Assembly (NCBI GenBank): GCA_025463055.1
Contig: JAOAPV010000093.1
Span: forward strand, 1-64,000
From: Candidatus Acidiferrum typicum
GTDB taxonomy: Bacteria > Acidobacteriota > Terriglobia > Acidiferrales > UBA7541
DNA length: 64,000 bases
Reading direction: 5' to 3'
The notes beneath the pieces were generated by a model. The model searched no databases. It worked only from the letters and a program-made list of their open reading frames with translations, and was not told the DNA's origin. The translations under genes were made by a program, and so were the position numbers. The first letter of the stretch is position 1; each line of letters opens with the position of its first letter. This document shows, piece by piece, positions 30,766 to 40,869 of the stretch.

Positions 30766-32769
30766 GTGAAAATGGGGATTCGAGAAGGGTCGGCTTTTCC
30801 AAATTTGGAAGTGTGTCTTTTGGAGCGCCCAGGTCCATTTTGGACTCTGGCCGCGTTCCTATTTCCAGTTTTGTTCGGACTGGCCATAGCCGGATGCGCG
30901 GGGACCGTTTCCAGCGCTCCAGCGACGCCCTCTCCTACTCCGCCATCAATCTTGCCATTGCAAGTTATCAGTTCGCAGCTCCCGAATGGGACGGTGGCCG
31001 CTGCTTATAGTTTCAGCGTCAGTGCAAGCGGTGGTTCCGCACCCTACGTTTGGACTTTGCAAAGTGGCGCGCTGCCCGCCGGATTGACGCTGACTCCGGG
31101 CGGAACCATCACCGGTACGCCCACAGCGGCAGGAGGCGCTCGCTTTGCGGTGCAGGTTAGCGACGGCGTGCGCTCTAGTTCCGCAAACCTCAGCCTCAAC
31201 GTCGTAATGCCGGCACCGACTGTTGAGATTACGTCGCCTGCAGAAGGTGCCACGATATCCGGCACAATAAGCATTGCGGGCACCGCGTTAGATACGGCGG
31301 GTTTGAGCGTCGTACAAGTGTCGACCGACAGTGGAAGCTACTCAAATGCTTCCGGCACAAAGAATTGGTCGTTCAATCTTGATACCGCTTCGCTCTCTAA
31401 TGGCTTTCACACGATCTCAGCGAGAGTCACCGACATCGCTGGGGTCACATCGAGCAGTTTGCTGATTACGGTTACTGTGACCAACACAACGCTCGCGTCG
31501 GATTGCACGCTTTTTGCTTCTCCCCTGGGAAGTGACAGCAACTCGGGAACCGCTCCAACAGTTCCCAAGACCTTCACGGGCGCTGCCGCGGCGACCACGC
31601 CGGGCTCGGTTGTGTGTCTGCACGGCGGTACTTATGACCTCAGCTCCTCCTTTAATCCTCCTAACAGCGGTACACCCTCATCGTGGATCGTCTACAAGGA
31701 CTACGGAGATGGCGTTGCCAACTTCGTCTGGACTGGAATCGCAGACGCCTCCGCAATGTTTAGATTGGGGAGTGGAAGCTTTCCTTCAGGGCCTGCGTAT
31801 TTGGAATTCCGCGGGCTTACTCTCGATGGTAGCGGCAACGCCGGGGACGCGTTCTATTGTCAGGGTGCGCATCACCTGCGTTTTATCGGGAATTCGATGA
31901 GCAATACCGGAGGATCGGGAATCGGGGCGAGGAACTGCGACTACCTCACGGCGGATCACAACATTATCAACCACAACGGATACATGCCCGCGTCTACGAG
32001 CGTCCCACAGTGGTATGGCTGGACTAGCGGGATCTCATTGAACAGCAGCCAGTGGTTCGACAGCTACACTGGCCTCCACAACGTGATCTCCAACAACATC
32101 GTTGTGGGCGAATATGATAGCTCCTCCAATCACAGCGACGGGAACGGCATCATCTTGGATCTGAGCGATGGATCTTACAGCGCCAGCACGGCGAATACCC
32201 CTCCCGCGCTTATTATCAACAACGTGGTTTATGGGAATGGAGGAAGATGCATCCATGCTTTTGTCGTTACCAATTTCTGGGTTGTGAACAATACCTGCTA
32301 CAAAAATAACCTCGATCCTACGCTGGGGAACGCCGGCTCGTTTAGCACAAACAACTCGCATGACGGCTATTTCATAAACAATCTCTCCGTAGCATGGAAT
32401 GGTAACAATCCCACGTACATTCAAGAGGGAGCCAACACAAATATCAACTACTATGCGAACCTTTCTTTCGGAAGCGCTGTCAGCTTTGCGTATTCCGACC
32501 CTTCACAATTGATCCAAGCGGACCCGCAGTTTGTCAACCCGCCGAATTTCAGCGGGGGTCAGTACTCGACAGCATTGGCACCGTCTCTGCTGGGCGATGG
32601 ATTGAAACTGCTTGCCGTAAGCCTTGCGAGAGGCAGAGGCATGGATCCCTGTGCCATACCGAATCTGCCAGCCGCCCTTGTCGGGGATTTGAAGAAATAC
32701 GTCTACACGGATATCGATGGCAAGCCGCGCGCGCAGGGAAGCTTCGACTTGGGAGCCTACCAATTTTGA
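30766..32769 (+). CDS. lipoprotein with Ig-like domains and a C-terminal parallel beta-helix domain
   Basis: Lipobox LAIAGC; APYVWTLQSGALPAGLTLTPGGTITGTPTAAG (He_PIG-like); VEITSPAEGATISGTISIAGTALD Ig-like; beta-helix repeats. Confidence 0.8.
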   Translation: MKMGIREGSAFPNLEVCLLERPGPFWTLAAFLFPVLFGLAIAGCAGTVSSAPATPSPTPPSILPLQVISSQLPNGTVAAAYSFSVSASGGSAPYVWTLQSGALPAGLTLTPGGTITGTPTAAGGARFAVQVSDGVRSSSANLSLNVVMPAPTVEITSPAEGATISGTISIAGTALDTAGLSVVQVSTDSGSYSNASGTKNWSFNLDTASLSNGFHTISARVTDIAGVTSSSLLITVTVTNTTLASDCTLFASPLGSDSNSGTAPTVPKTFTGAAAATTPGSVVCLHGGTYDLSSSFNPPNSGTPSSWIVYKDYGDGVANFVWTGIADASAMFRLGSGSFPSGPAYLEFRGLTLDGSGNAGDAFYCQGAHHLRFIGNSMSNTGGSGIGARNCDYLTADHNIINHNGYMPASTSVPQWYGWTSGISLNSSQWFDSYTGLHNVISNNIVVGEYDSSSNHSDGNGIILDLSDGSYSASTANTPPALIINNVVYGNGGRCIHAFVVTNFWVVNNTCYKNNLDPTLGNAGSFSTNNSHDGYFINNLSVAWNGNNPTYIQEGANTNINYYANLSFGSAVSFAYSDPSQLIQADPQFVNPPNFSGGQYSTALAPSLLGDGLKLLAVSLARGRGMDPCAIPNLPAALVGDLKKYVYTDIDGKPRAQGSFDLGAYQF

Positions 32770-32883
32770 TAACGGGGGATGAGGATCAGAGCGGGTGGAC
32801 TAGGGAGACGCGAGCGTCGGGCGGTACCTTCGGAGTTTGCTAGAGGTTGCACGGCGAGGATGCGAGAAGATGGCAAGTAATAT

Positions 32884-34065
32884 TTACTGCTGAACTGGGG
32901 AGACCCTCTCTTCTGGCAGGGTTGCAGCAACTGCCGCGGACTCGATCTGCTGATGACGTGGACGTTTAGCGTTTCGCGTAACGGACCGATGGTAAACCTC
33001 AATAGTTTTTCGGGCGATCACATCCGGAGAACACTCGCTTTCAATCTTTTGTTTGGCATTGGCGCCCATCTGGCGGCGGAGCGTCGAGTCGGTCAGAAGT
33101 CGTACTAGCCTGTCTGCTAAATTCGCTGCGTCTCGTGGCGCAACCAAGTATCCGGTCCGGCCATCTTCCACCATTTCGGGAAGGCCGCCCACCGTTGTAG
33201 CAACGACAGGCTTTGCGGCGGAATACGCCAAGGGGATCACACCGCTCTGCGAAGCCTCGATGTACGGTAAAACGACGACACTCGCGCGCCGAAAGAATTC
33301 GGCGGTACGCTCCTCTGAGATGAACTCATTGTGAACGATAAAGCGTTCCGGATGAACCATCATGCGCGCGTAACGGGAGAAGTCTTCTCCCTGACCGGCA
33401 ATCATGATGCGTACGTCAGGTACGCGAGCACTGATCAAGGGTTCAGCGCAAATTAAATACTGTAGTCCTTTGTACTCCCAAATGCGGCCAAAGAAGAGGA
33501 TCAAGTGTTCGTCTTCTTGCACAATTGCCGAGGAACATTCCTGGCCGATTTGTATGTGAGGCATGAGCGAAATATTCTCGCGGAATCGGCTCGATTTTTG
33601 CACCATCAATTCCTGGACATGCTGGGAATGCACGATTAATTGATCGGCCTGACGTCGGACAAACATTTCGACCCAAAACGGAGTCTTCTGAGAAAGCTTG
33701 TCTCCAGGGTGCGGCCGAAAATCGTGCACGGTGCATACGAGCGGATATCGGTGCCATAGGGGCAAGGCTAAATCAAACCACGGATGGAAACCTTGATAAT
33801 GCACAACATCTGGGGCGAAGTTTTCTATCTCGCGGAATACTTTTTGAATGGCCTGGAATTGCCGAAAAGGCTGCCGCAGCCGGGGGCTGCGGAACGGAAA
33901 TAGGCGTACCGAAGCATCCACTTTTTCAGCGTGACGAGCCGCGAGCCGATCCGGAATCAGCAGCAAGACGTCGGCATGTCGAGAGACGGCATTGGCCAAC
34001 CGAATACAATACTCCCCGAAATTGGAGGAGAGCATGGCGACGCGCAACCGGCGTGTGGGTGACAT
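32884..34065 (-). CDS. glycosyltransferase family 4
   Basis: VVLPYIEASQSGVIPLAYSAAKPVVATTVGGLPEMVEDG. Confidence 0.92.
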   Translation of the reverse strand: MSPTRRLRVAMLSSNFGEYCIRLANAVSRHADVLLLIPDRLAARHAEKVDASVRLFPFRSPRLRQPFRQFQAIQKVFREIENFAPDVVHYQGFHPWFDLALPLWHRYPLVCTVHDFRPHPGDKLSQKTPFWVEMFVRRQADQLIVHSQHVQELMVQKSSRFRENISLMPHIQIGQECSSAIVQEDEHLILFFGRIWEYKGLQYLICAEPLISARVPDVRIMIAGQGEDFSRYARMMVHPERFIVHNEFISEERTAEFFRRASVVVLPYIEASQSGVIPLAYSAAKPVVATTVGGLPEMVEDGRTGYLVAPRDAANLADRLVRLLTDSTLRRQMGANAKQKIESECSPDVIARKTIEVYHRSVTRNAKRPRHQQIESAAVAATLPEERVSPVQQ

Positions 34066-34078
34066 GAGCTGATTTTCT

Positions 34079-35527
34079 TCAGGTCTTCTGCGAGAGCAGA
34101 ACGAGATACTTTTCTTTGAACTGGCGTGGTCCGCCCGACTTCCAAATGCTGAGAGCTAGCAGTGCGCCGACGTAAATCAGGGCTGCCGAAATGCCCCTTA
34201 CCCATCCCGCTTGATTCGTAGGTACAGCCAAGTAAGCAGCCATACACGCAGCGGCGACGAGGGGTTTCCAGAAAATCTGGCCCAGCGGGATGCCAGAGAG
34301 GATGCGCGACACCGGGATGTAATGCTGAATGCTACCGGCCAACCTGCTCATGAGCAGAGTGACTGCGGCGCCGCGCAGGCCGAAGAACTTCATCAACGGC
34401 CAGCCTACTGAAAGGCTGACCAATATGTTCACTACTACGATCCTTAGCGTGATTTTCTCCCGGTGAGTCGCCAACAGCACTTGGCCGAGTACATTTGAGA
34501 ATACTTGCAAGATCAGGGTCCACGCGACGATCCGTAGCGCCGGCCCAGCCTGCAGAAAGGTAGGGTTCTTGTAGAACAGTGAAAGTATCCAATCACCTAG
34601 GAAGAAGATTCCGGCGATGGCTGGCAAAGCCAGCGTAAGCAGGATTTCGAGGGCGTGAACCGCGATGCGTTTGAGATTATGAACTCCGTGTTCGATGTTC
34701 CGGCACATCAGGGGGAAGATGCTTTGAGCGATGCTTTGATAGACGAGAAACAGCGGGACCATGACCTGCGTTGCCGCGCTATAGAAACCCACATCGCTAA
34801 CCGTGGCGAGCTTGGAGAGAAAAAGGACGTTGACACTGCCTTCGATGGCGAGCGTGCCGTCGATGCCCAGAAATGTAATCGCGGAGCGCAACGTTTTGAT
34901 TGAAAACGCAACGTCGATCGACGCCAGTGGCGAAGGGAATCGCCGCAGCACGATCCAAGTTTCTATTCCCGCCACGGTAAAGAAAGCACCCAGGAGAATC
35001 AGAATGACTCCGTAAAGCCCCTGTCTCCCTGTGAGGAGGATTAAGGTGCCGATAATTTTGGCGACATTTACAGGAACGTTGACCCAAGCGATGAAGCGCA
35101 TTTTTTCCCATGCTTGAAAGATACCCTCGCAAACCGCTGAAATTGCAGTGGGAAACAGGCCAAGAGAAAGCAGCAAGGCGACGCGAGTCGTAGCCGAGGG
35201 ATAATGCATTAAATGAACGAATGTAAATAGTGCGGCGACGGAAGCAAACGATGAGGCTGCAACAATCGCGCATGCATTCACGAAATATAAGCTGGTTTGT
35301 GACCGGTCTTTGGCTACTTGCCGAATGACAAGTACCTTCAAACCGGCAATAGCGAACACTTGGAACAGGTAGAAAAGGGAAAACGCGAGAGAAAGCTGGC
35401 CAAAGTCGTGTGCGCCAAGGTGTCTGGCGACCAGGGCGTACATGACAAAGCTGGTCGCGCGGTTCATCACATCGCTCGTAAGTATCGCGAGCGCGTTGCC
35501 GCCAGCGGTACGCAAGTTTATGATCAT
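34079..35527 (-). CDS. polysaccharide biosynthesis protein / Wzx-like flippase
   Basis: 482 aa, ~12-14 TM; N-terminal VMNRATSFVMYALVARHLGAHDFGQLSLAFSLFYLF typical of MOP flippases. Confidence 0.87.
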   Translation of the reverse strand: MIINLRTAGGNALAILTSDVMNRATSFVMYALVARHLGAHDFGQLSLAFSLFYLFQVFAIAGLKVLVIRQVAKDRSQTSLYFVNACAIVAASSFASVAALFTFVHLMHYPSATTRVALLLSLGLFPTAISAVCEGIFQAWEKMRFIAWVNVPVNVAKIIGTLILLTGRQGLYGVILILLGAFFTVAGIETWIVLRRFPSPLASIDVAFSIKTLRSAITFLGIDGTLAIEGSVNVLFLSKLATVSDVGFYSAATQVMVPLFLVYQSIAQSIFPLMCRNIEHGVHNLKRIAVHALEILLTLALPAIAGIFFLGDWILSLFYKNPTFLQAGPALRIVAWTLILQVFSNVLGQVLLATHREKITLRIVVVNILVSLSVGWPLMKFFGLRGAAVTLLMSRLAGSIQHYIPVSRILSGIPLGQIFWKPLVAAACMAAYLAVPTNQAGWVRGISAALIYVGALLALSIWKSGGPRQFKEKYLVLLSQKT

Positions 35528-35591
35528 CGAGAAATTCCAGGCTGCTTTCTAATTATTAGCTCAGAGCAAGCGAGACGTTCTTGATTCCGAG

Positions 35592-37055
35592 ATGAGCGGA
35601 TACCACGAGAGCTACCAACGAAAATGTGCTCGGCGCAAGGATGTTGGAAACCTCCACCGCGTAAGAGGTTTGTTGATCTTCGCGCTGCTGGTGATTGGCT
35701 CGCCGAGGGGCTCGCTGGTTACCGCGGCCCACAAGTCTCTGACCTCGTCGGCTGCCGAGGCATGCTCGATTTACGCTTCGCCTTCTGGTAAGGATGAGAA
35801 TTTCGGCGGTAGTCCTAAGTCGCCCAAGACATTCGCTGGCGCGGCGTCCACCAGTGGCCCTGGATCGGTGGTCTGTTTGCTGGGCGGAACGTATGTATTG
35901 ACGTCCCCCTTTAAGCCTCCGTCCAGCGGTACACCCGCGTCCTGGATCATTTACAGAGACTACGGCGACGCGCCGGTCAAATTCGTCTGGGCGGGTGCGG
36001 CGGATGCATCCCCGATGTTCGATATGAACGGCGGCAAGTTTCCTTCCGGTCCCGCCTATCTTGAATTCCGTGGACTGAATCTTGATGGTGGAGGCAAGGC
36101 CGGCGACGGCTTTTTTTGTCGCGGGTCTCACCACCTGCGCTTCATCGGCAACAGCATCACGAATACGGGCGGCTCCGGAATAGGCACGATCCAGTGCGAC
36201 TACTTGATGGTCGATCACAATACAGTTGCGCACAACGGGTATATCCCCGCGGCTGCGGGAAGCAATGCCAGCCATTACAGTTGGACTAGCGGAATCTCTC
36301 TCAACAGCAACCAGTGGTATGACTCCTACCGCGGCTTCCACAACATCATTTCTAATAACATCGTCACAGGTGAAGTGGACCAGAGCGCGAAGCACTCGGA
36401 CGGAAATGGCATCATCCTAGATCTCAGCGATCGAACTTACGATTACAGCTCGGCGAAGACGCCGCCGGCACTGATCGTTAACAACGTGGTGTATGGCAAC
36501 GGTGGGCGCTGCATCGAGGCATTCGTAGTGACAAGTTTCTGGATTGTGAACAACACCTGCTATAAGAATAATTTGGATCCTTCCATTGAGAGCGACGGAT
36601 CGATTGTCATCAATAACGCGCGCGACGGATATATCGTGAATAATATTGTGGTTGCCTGGAACACATCCGGGCGGTGCTATGGCCAGGAAAACGTCACGAC
36701 AAAGATTCAATACTATCGGAACCTGTGCTTTGGAGGGTCAGATCAGGTGGGTCTCTCCGATCCCCGGCAGGTCTTGCAAGCAGATCCCTTGTTCCTCAGT
36801 CCGCCCTATTTTAAAGCGAGACGCAAGGCTAAACGCGTCGACCCTTTGGCACGCTCTATGCTTGGCGACGGCCTGAAGCTCCTGCGCAGCAGCCCGGCCC
36901 TTCACAAGGGTATTGACCCCGCTACCGTGCCGAATTTATCGGAAACAATCATTACGGATTTGAAGAAGTACGTCTACTTGGATATCGAGGGAAGGTCGCG
37001 GCCGGAGGGAGGAAGTCCGGACCTTGGCGCCTATCAGCGCAGTGGTGTGCACTAG
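35592..37055 (+). CDS. secreted parallel beta-helix protein, paralog of the 30766 protein
   Basis: Shares PKTFAGAA..GPGSVVCL.GGTY, PAYLEFRGL.LDG.G.AGD.F.C.G.HHLRFIGNS, LGDGLKLL and DLKKYVY.DI.G..R with the 30766 protein. Confidence 0.8.
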   Translation: MSGYHESYQRKCARRKDVGNLHRVRGLLIFALLVIGSPRGSLVTAAHKSLTSSAAEACSIYASPSGKDENFGGSPKSPKTFAGAASTSGPGSVVCLLGGTYVLTSPFKPPSSGTPASWIIYRDYGDAPVKFVWAGAADASPMFDMNGGKFPSGPAYLEFRGLNLDGGGKAGDGFFCRGSHHLRFIGNSITNTGGSGIGTIQCDYLMVDHNTVAHNGYIPAAAGSNASHYSWTSGISLNSNQWYDSYRGFHNIISNNIVTGEVDQSAKHSDGNGIILDLSDRTYDYSSAKTPPALIVNNVVYGNGGRCIEAFVVTSFWIVNNTCYKNNLDPSIESDGSIVINNARDGYIVNNIVVAWNTSGRCYGQENVTTKIQYYRNLCFGGSDQVGLSDPRQVLQADPLFLSPPYFKARRKAKRVDPLARSMLGDGLKLLRSSPALHKGIDPATVPNLSETIITDLKKYVYLDIEGRSRPEGGSPDLGAYQRSGVH

Positions 37056-37115
37056 ACGGTTACCGACGGAACCTCGTTTTCGCTCAGGAATCCTCATCGA
37101 GAAAGATCGCTAAGG

Positions 37116-38159
37116 TTATGCGAACAATCTGTATAAATCTTCCCCGGCCCCTTCGGTTACCAGATCGGGAACCATCTGGTCTGTAAATCGGTGAGTCAAT
37201 TGAGCAAGGAGATTGCGGGTTTGCCTCTCGGCCAAGCTGGGTACGCCGTCGGGGGCGTGGCGAAGAAAGGAAATGATCTTCTCCTGGGTGCCGAACTTTC
37301 TTTTGTAGCGCACCAGGCCTTCCTGATCGATGTCGCTCAAACCAAAATCGAGGCTGTTAAATCCTCGCGCCTTACCGCGTTCGATCCCTTCCCAAATTAG
37401 GAGGTCGTTCGGCCGATGGGAAAGATCTGCAGGAAGGGAGGCGTTAAATTTGTAATACAAGGTGTCCTTCCACTCTAAGAAGAAGTCGCCAGCCACGATT
37501 TTGTCCTGATAAAGAGCCAAGAGAAGAAATCCATGCTGGGTGTCAACGAAGTGGCGCCAGATGTTCTGGAAGAAGAGAAACGGTTGGGCCAAGAGGCCGA
37601 GTTTGTACTTGCGGATTTTCAGGTGCATTTCAAAAAATGCGCGGAGTTCTTGTTCCGAATCAGCGACTCGAACGACGAGACCCTCACGCTGCGACTTTCT
37701 GATTGCTCTTTGTGTGGACTCCTGCATTCCTCGCCATAAGTCGTCGAGCCCAGGCGCCAGAGCGAGGCCGTGCCATTTCGCTTGTTTTGTGACTGTGAAG
37801 CGCTCATCCGTGAGAGGAAGGCTGTTATGCAGGCAACGCAAATTGATCGGGCACCGCTCGGACAAAAGGCAGTCCGTCAAGAAAGGCCAGCATTGCTGAT
37901 CATCGCAGAGAGGATCGCAGTAGTCGGAGAAAGGCAAAGCCAAAATGCGTTCTCCCATCATGTCGGAGACGCGGCAGAAAGGAATGCCAGCCCGCGGTTC
38001 TCCGCAACTATCGAGGACAACGTACGCTTGGGCGTCCCAGCCATAGGTATCCGTCAGCACTTGGATCCAAGCGGGGGAATGGAAGACACTGCTCGAAGCT
38101 TGTTCTACGAGCGTTCGCCAGATGGGGTCAACTCGAGGATCCACGGTAACAATATTCAT
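37116..38159 (-). CDS. FemAB-like / GNAT protein
   Basis: SSVFHSPAWIQVLTDTYGWDAQAYVV; FFLEWKDTLYYKFNASLPADLSHRPNDLLIWEGIERG typical of EPS-locus FemAB-related proteins. Confidence 0.82.
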   Translation of the reverse strand: MNIVTVDPRVDPIWRTLVEQASSSVFHSPAWIQVLTDTYGWDAQAYVVLDSCGEPRAGIPFCRVSDMMGERILALPFSDYCDPLCDDQQCWPFLTDCLLSERCPINLRCLHNSLPLTDERFTVTKQAKWHGLALAPGLDDLWRGMQESTQRAIRKSQREGLVVRVADSEQELRAFFEMHLKIRKYKLGLLAQPFLFFQNIWRHFVDTQHGFLLLALYQDKIVAGDFFLEWKDTLYYKFNASLPADLSHRPNDLLIWEGIERGKARGFNSLDFGLSDIDQEGLVRYKRKFGTQEKIISFLRHAPDGVPSLAERQTRNLLAQLTHRFTDQMVPDLVTEGAGEDLYRLFA

Positions 38160-38265
38160 CCTTCTCAACCTTTCGTCATCAAATCGAGTATCGGATTAAA
38201 AATACACGACCGCAAAAAAATCGTCAGGAATTCAGTCGCGTTCAAATCGAGTGGTGGCGCGCTCT

Positions 38266-39549
38266 TCAGTTTGCGCGCCCGCAGCGTACCGCTTGCGGGC
38301 AAAGTTCGTTGGCTTCTGAAATAGCCGTGTGGTGGGCGAGTGTTGCGTTGGGAAGAACCTTACGGTACACGTCAAGTAGGTTGGAGACGGAATAGCGCCA
38401 TGCTAGCGTCGTTTCAATGCGATGCCGTCCACACGCTCCCATGACCCGGCGGGTTGGCGCATCATCCATGAGTTGAGCCAGCGCTGTAGCGAATGCATGC
38501 TCATCATTGGGAGTCACATAAACTGCGGCTTGCTGGGCAGTCACACGATGCTCGGGCAAATCGAATGCAACAATCGGTTTTTCGAAGGCCATGTATTCCA
38601 TCATCTTTATCATGGTGGAGCGATTGTTGTAGGAATTGGCCGGGTCGGGGTCCACACAAATATCCGCTGAGGACAAATAACGGAACAACTCCTCGCCGCC
38701 TAGACGCCCGGTGAACCACACGTGATCGTCCAGACGCAATTGCTTTGCCAGTGCCCGCAAACTGACCCACGCGTCACCATTTCCCATAAGAACGCAGTAA
38801 AAATCGTTTCTACCTAAATCATGCAGTAAATGATGGAGAGCCCGTAGCAGGTAGTCGACACCATCCTGAAATCCCATGACGCCCACGAAGCCAATAATTG
38901 TTTTCGCTTTTTGTCGGACAGCCGGATCCGGCTGAAGCGGGCGGGGGACCTCGACGCCATTGCGCACGACCGTGATGCGATCGGCAGGTACGTGGTCGCG
39001 TTCGATCTCGACTGCTTTGTAGGACTCGTTGGTGGAGATAACGTGATCGGCGACGAGGCAAGTAAGTCTCTCCAATAAGAGGAGGGCGTGATAAACGATC
39101 GTAGAGCCGCCGTCGGAAAAACGAGCACGATACATCTCGGGGGATAGATCGTGGTGGTCGAATACAAAACGCTTGCCGAACAGTTTGTAGAAAGCGGCGA
39201 TAAAGACGAAAGTCTCAGGTGGATTGTGAGCATGCACGACATCGAACCCTTGTCTGACGAAGACAAGCAGTGAGACTACGAAGGAGGCCGCCGTGGAATA
39301 ACCATACTCCCAGAGGTAGCCTAAGAAACTGTTCGCCGGCGACGGCGCTTTGAAACGGTATACACGAACATTGTCTACGCTCTCACGGCAACACTGGCCT
39401 GCGGATGAAGGGCAGATTACAGAAACACGATAGCCCGCAGCGGCCAGGGCGGTAGCCTCCCGGTGAACACGATGGTCTTGTGGATAAGGTTGATTCTCGA
39501 GGAGCATTAATATGCGATTGTTTGCAGGCGCCGTCATGTGACTTCCCAT
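38266..39549 (-). CDS. glycosyltransferase family 4
   Basis: FVFDHHDLSPEMY; KMMEYMAFEKPIVAFDLPEHRVT. Confidence 0.9.
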   Translation of the reverse strand: MGSHMTAPANNRILMLLENQPYPQDHRVHREATALAAAGYRVSVICPSSAGQCCRESVDNVRVYRFKAPSPANSFLGYLWEYGYSTAASFVVSLLVFVRQGFDVVHAHNPPETFVFIAAFYKLFGKRFVFDHHDLSPEMYRARFSDGGSTIVYHALLLLERLTCLVADHVISTNESYKAVEIERDHVPADRITVVRNGVEVPRPLQPDPAVRQKAKTIIGFVGVMGFQDGVDYLLRALHHLLHDLGRNDFYCVLMGNGDAWVSLRALAKQLRLDDHVWFTGRLGGEELFRYLSSADICVDPDPANSYNNRSTMIKMMEYMAFEKPIVAFDLPEHRVTAQQAAVYVTPNDEHAFATALAQLMDDAPTRRVMGACGRHRIETTLAWRYSVSNLLDVYRKVLPNATLAHHTAISEANELCPQAVRCGRAN

Positions 39550-39558
39550 CAGTCAGAC

Positions 39559-40869
39559 TTAGAGATGCTTGGGTAGAGACGTCGGGACTTCCCGGCTGAC
39601 TCCGGCGAGATCGATCAAGATTCGATCGCCTAATAGCAGATCAGAGACATTGCGGGCCGCGTTCTCGCCGTTCGCGATTACCACGACCTCAGATTCTCCG
39701 AGAACCTCCTCAAGGGAAGGACTAAGAAGTTTGGCGATGTGTGGCAGGCCGGAGTCGAGAAAGAAGCTAGTGGTATCGTCCTGTCGAGTCTCACCCACGT
39801 TTTCGTGAAATATTCTTACTTCATATCCTTTTCCAACCAGGGTTTCCGCAAGGCGGACGATTGGATTCTCACGAATATCGGTGCTGCCGGCCTTGAAGTC
39901 GAAGCCCAGAATACCGATTCGTGACCTATGGGTTCGTTCGACCAGTTCAATCGCATGACTGACCTGCTTTTGGTTGCTTAGCAACGCGGCGCTAAGCAGC
40001 GGGCAATCTACATCCTGCTCTTTCGCGCGATAAACTAGGGCACGGAGATCTTTCGGGTAACACGGTCCATCGAACGCGAACCCTGGTCTGAGATAGGCTG
40101 GGGAGAGGTTAGAGCGTTGATCCAGGCAAGAGTGCTCCATAACATTATGGCCGTCGATTCCGTGTGCGGCGCACAAGTCCCCAATCTCGTTCGCAAAAGT
40201 GACTCGCACCGCATGGAATGCCTTGCTCACATAGTTGAGCATTTCGGCAGTCTGAATTGAGGTGCGAACGACAGTAGTATTAGGTGTTTTGTAGAGTTGC
40301 TGAGCGCTGTCGCCGCTCCTCGTGTCCAGCTCACCAATCACGATCGGATTGGGATTATCAAGGTCTTGACCTTCACTCCAGTCGCCCGAGAGCACCGGAT
40401 TCATACAGACCCCAAAGTGGTGCCCTGCTTGCCGGTCGGAGTGCTGCTCGATGAGCAGGGTGAGCCGACCTTCGACGGTTCCGGGAAGCACGGCACTATG
40501 CACAACGACCAGGTGGTAGTCCTTCTTAACTGCTAGCGCCGTGCCTATTTGAATGCAAACGGCATCAAGGTCGCGCAGGTTGAGGCTGCCATTGGCATTG
40601 CTTGGCGTGGCGACGCAGATCAGAGTGGCATCGCTCTCCAGAACAGCCGAACGCGGATCAAGCGTGGTTCGAAACCTCCCTGAGCTCGCGGCTTCGGTGA
40701 TCAAACGCTTCAGGCCGGGGTCCAGAAGTAGAAAGCGGCCAATGCCGGCCAATGCGGCTCTTTGTGGCTCCGGATCGGTGCCTATGACCGTGTGGCCAGC
40801 GCGGGTCAAGCAGGCAGCAGAAAGCAGGCCGACATGGCCAAGGCCAAATACGCTAACTCTCATTTTCAA
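39559..40869 (-). CDS. UDP-glucose/GDP-mannose dehydrogenase family protein (AlgD-like)
   Basis: VSVFGLGHVGLLSAACLTRAGHTVIGTD; active-site region GFAFDGPCYPKDLRAL with the catalytic-type Cys. Confidence 0.9.
   Translation of the reverse strand: MKMRVSVFGLGHVGLLSAACLTRAGHTVIGTDPEPQRAALAGIGRFLLLDPGLKRLITEAASSGRFRTTLDPRSAVLESDATLICVATPSNANGSLNLRDLDAVCIQIGTALAVKKDYHLVVVHSAVLPGTVEGRLTLLIEQHSDRQAGHHFGVCMNPVLSGDWSEGQDLDNPNPIVIGELDTRSGDSAQQLYKTPNTTVVRTSIQTAEMLNYVSKAFHAVRVTFANEIGDLCAAHGIDGHNVMEHSCLDQRSNLSPAYLRPGFAFDGPCYPKDLRALVYRAKEQDVDCPLLSAALLSNQKQVSHAIELVERTHRSRIGILGFDFKAGSTDIRENPIVRLAETLVGKGYEVRIFHENVGETRQDDTTSFFLDSGLPHIAKLLSPSLEEVLGESEVVVIANGENAARNVSDLLLGDRILIDLAGVSREVPTSLPKHL

Noticed and set aside
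36847-36861. Strong-looking sigma54 motif TGGCACGCTCTATGC
   Set aside because: Lies inside the beta-helix coding sequence (PLARSMLGDG) with no gene start downstream nearby; likely coincidental.
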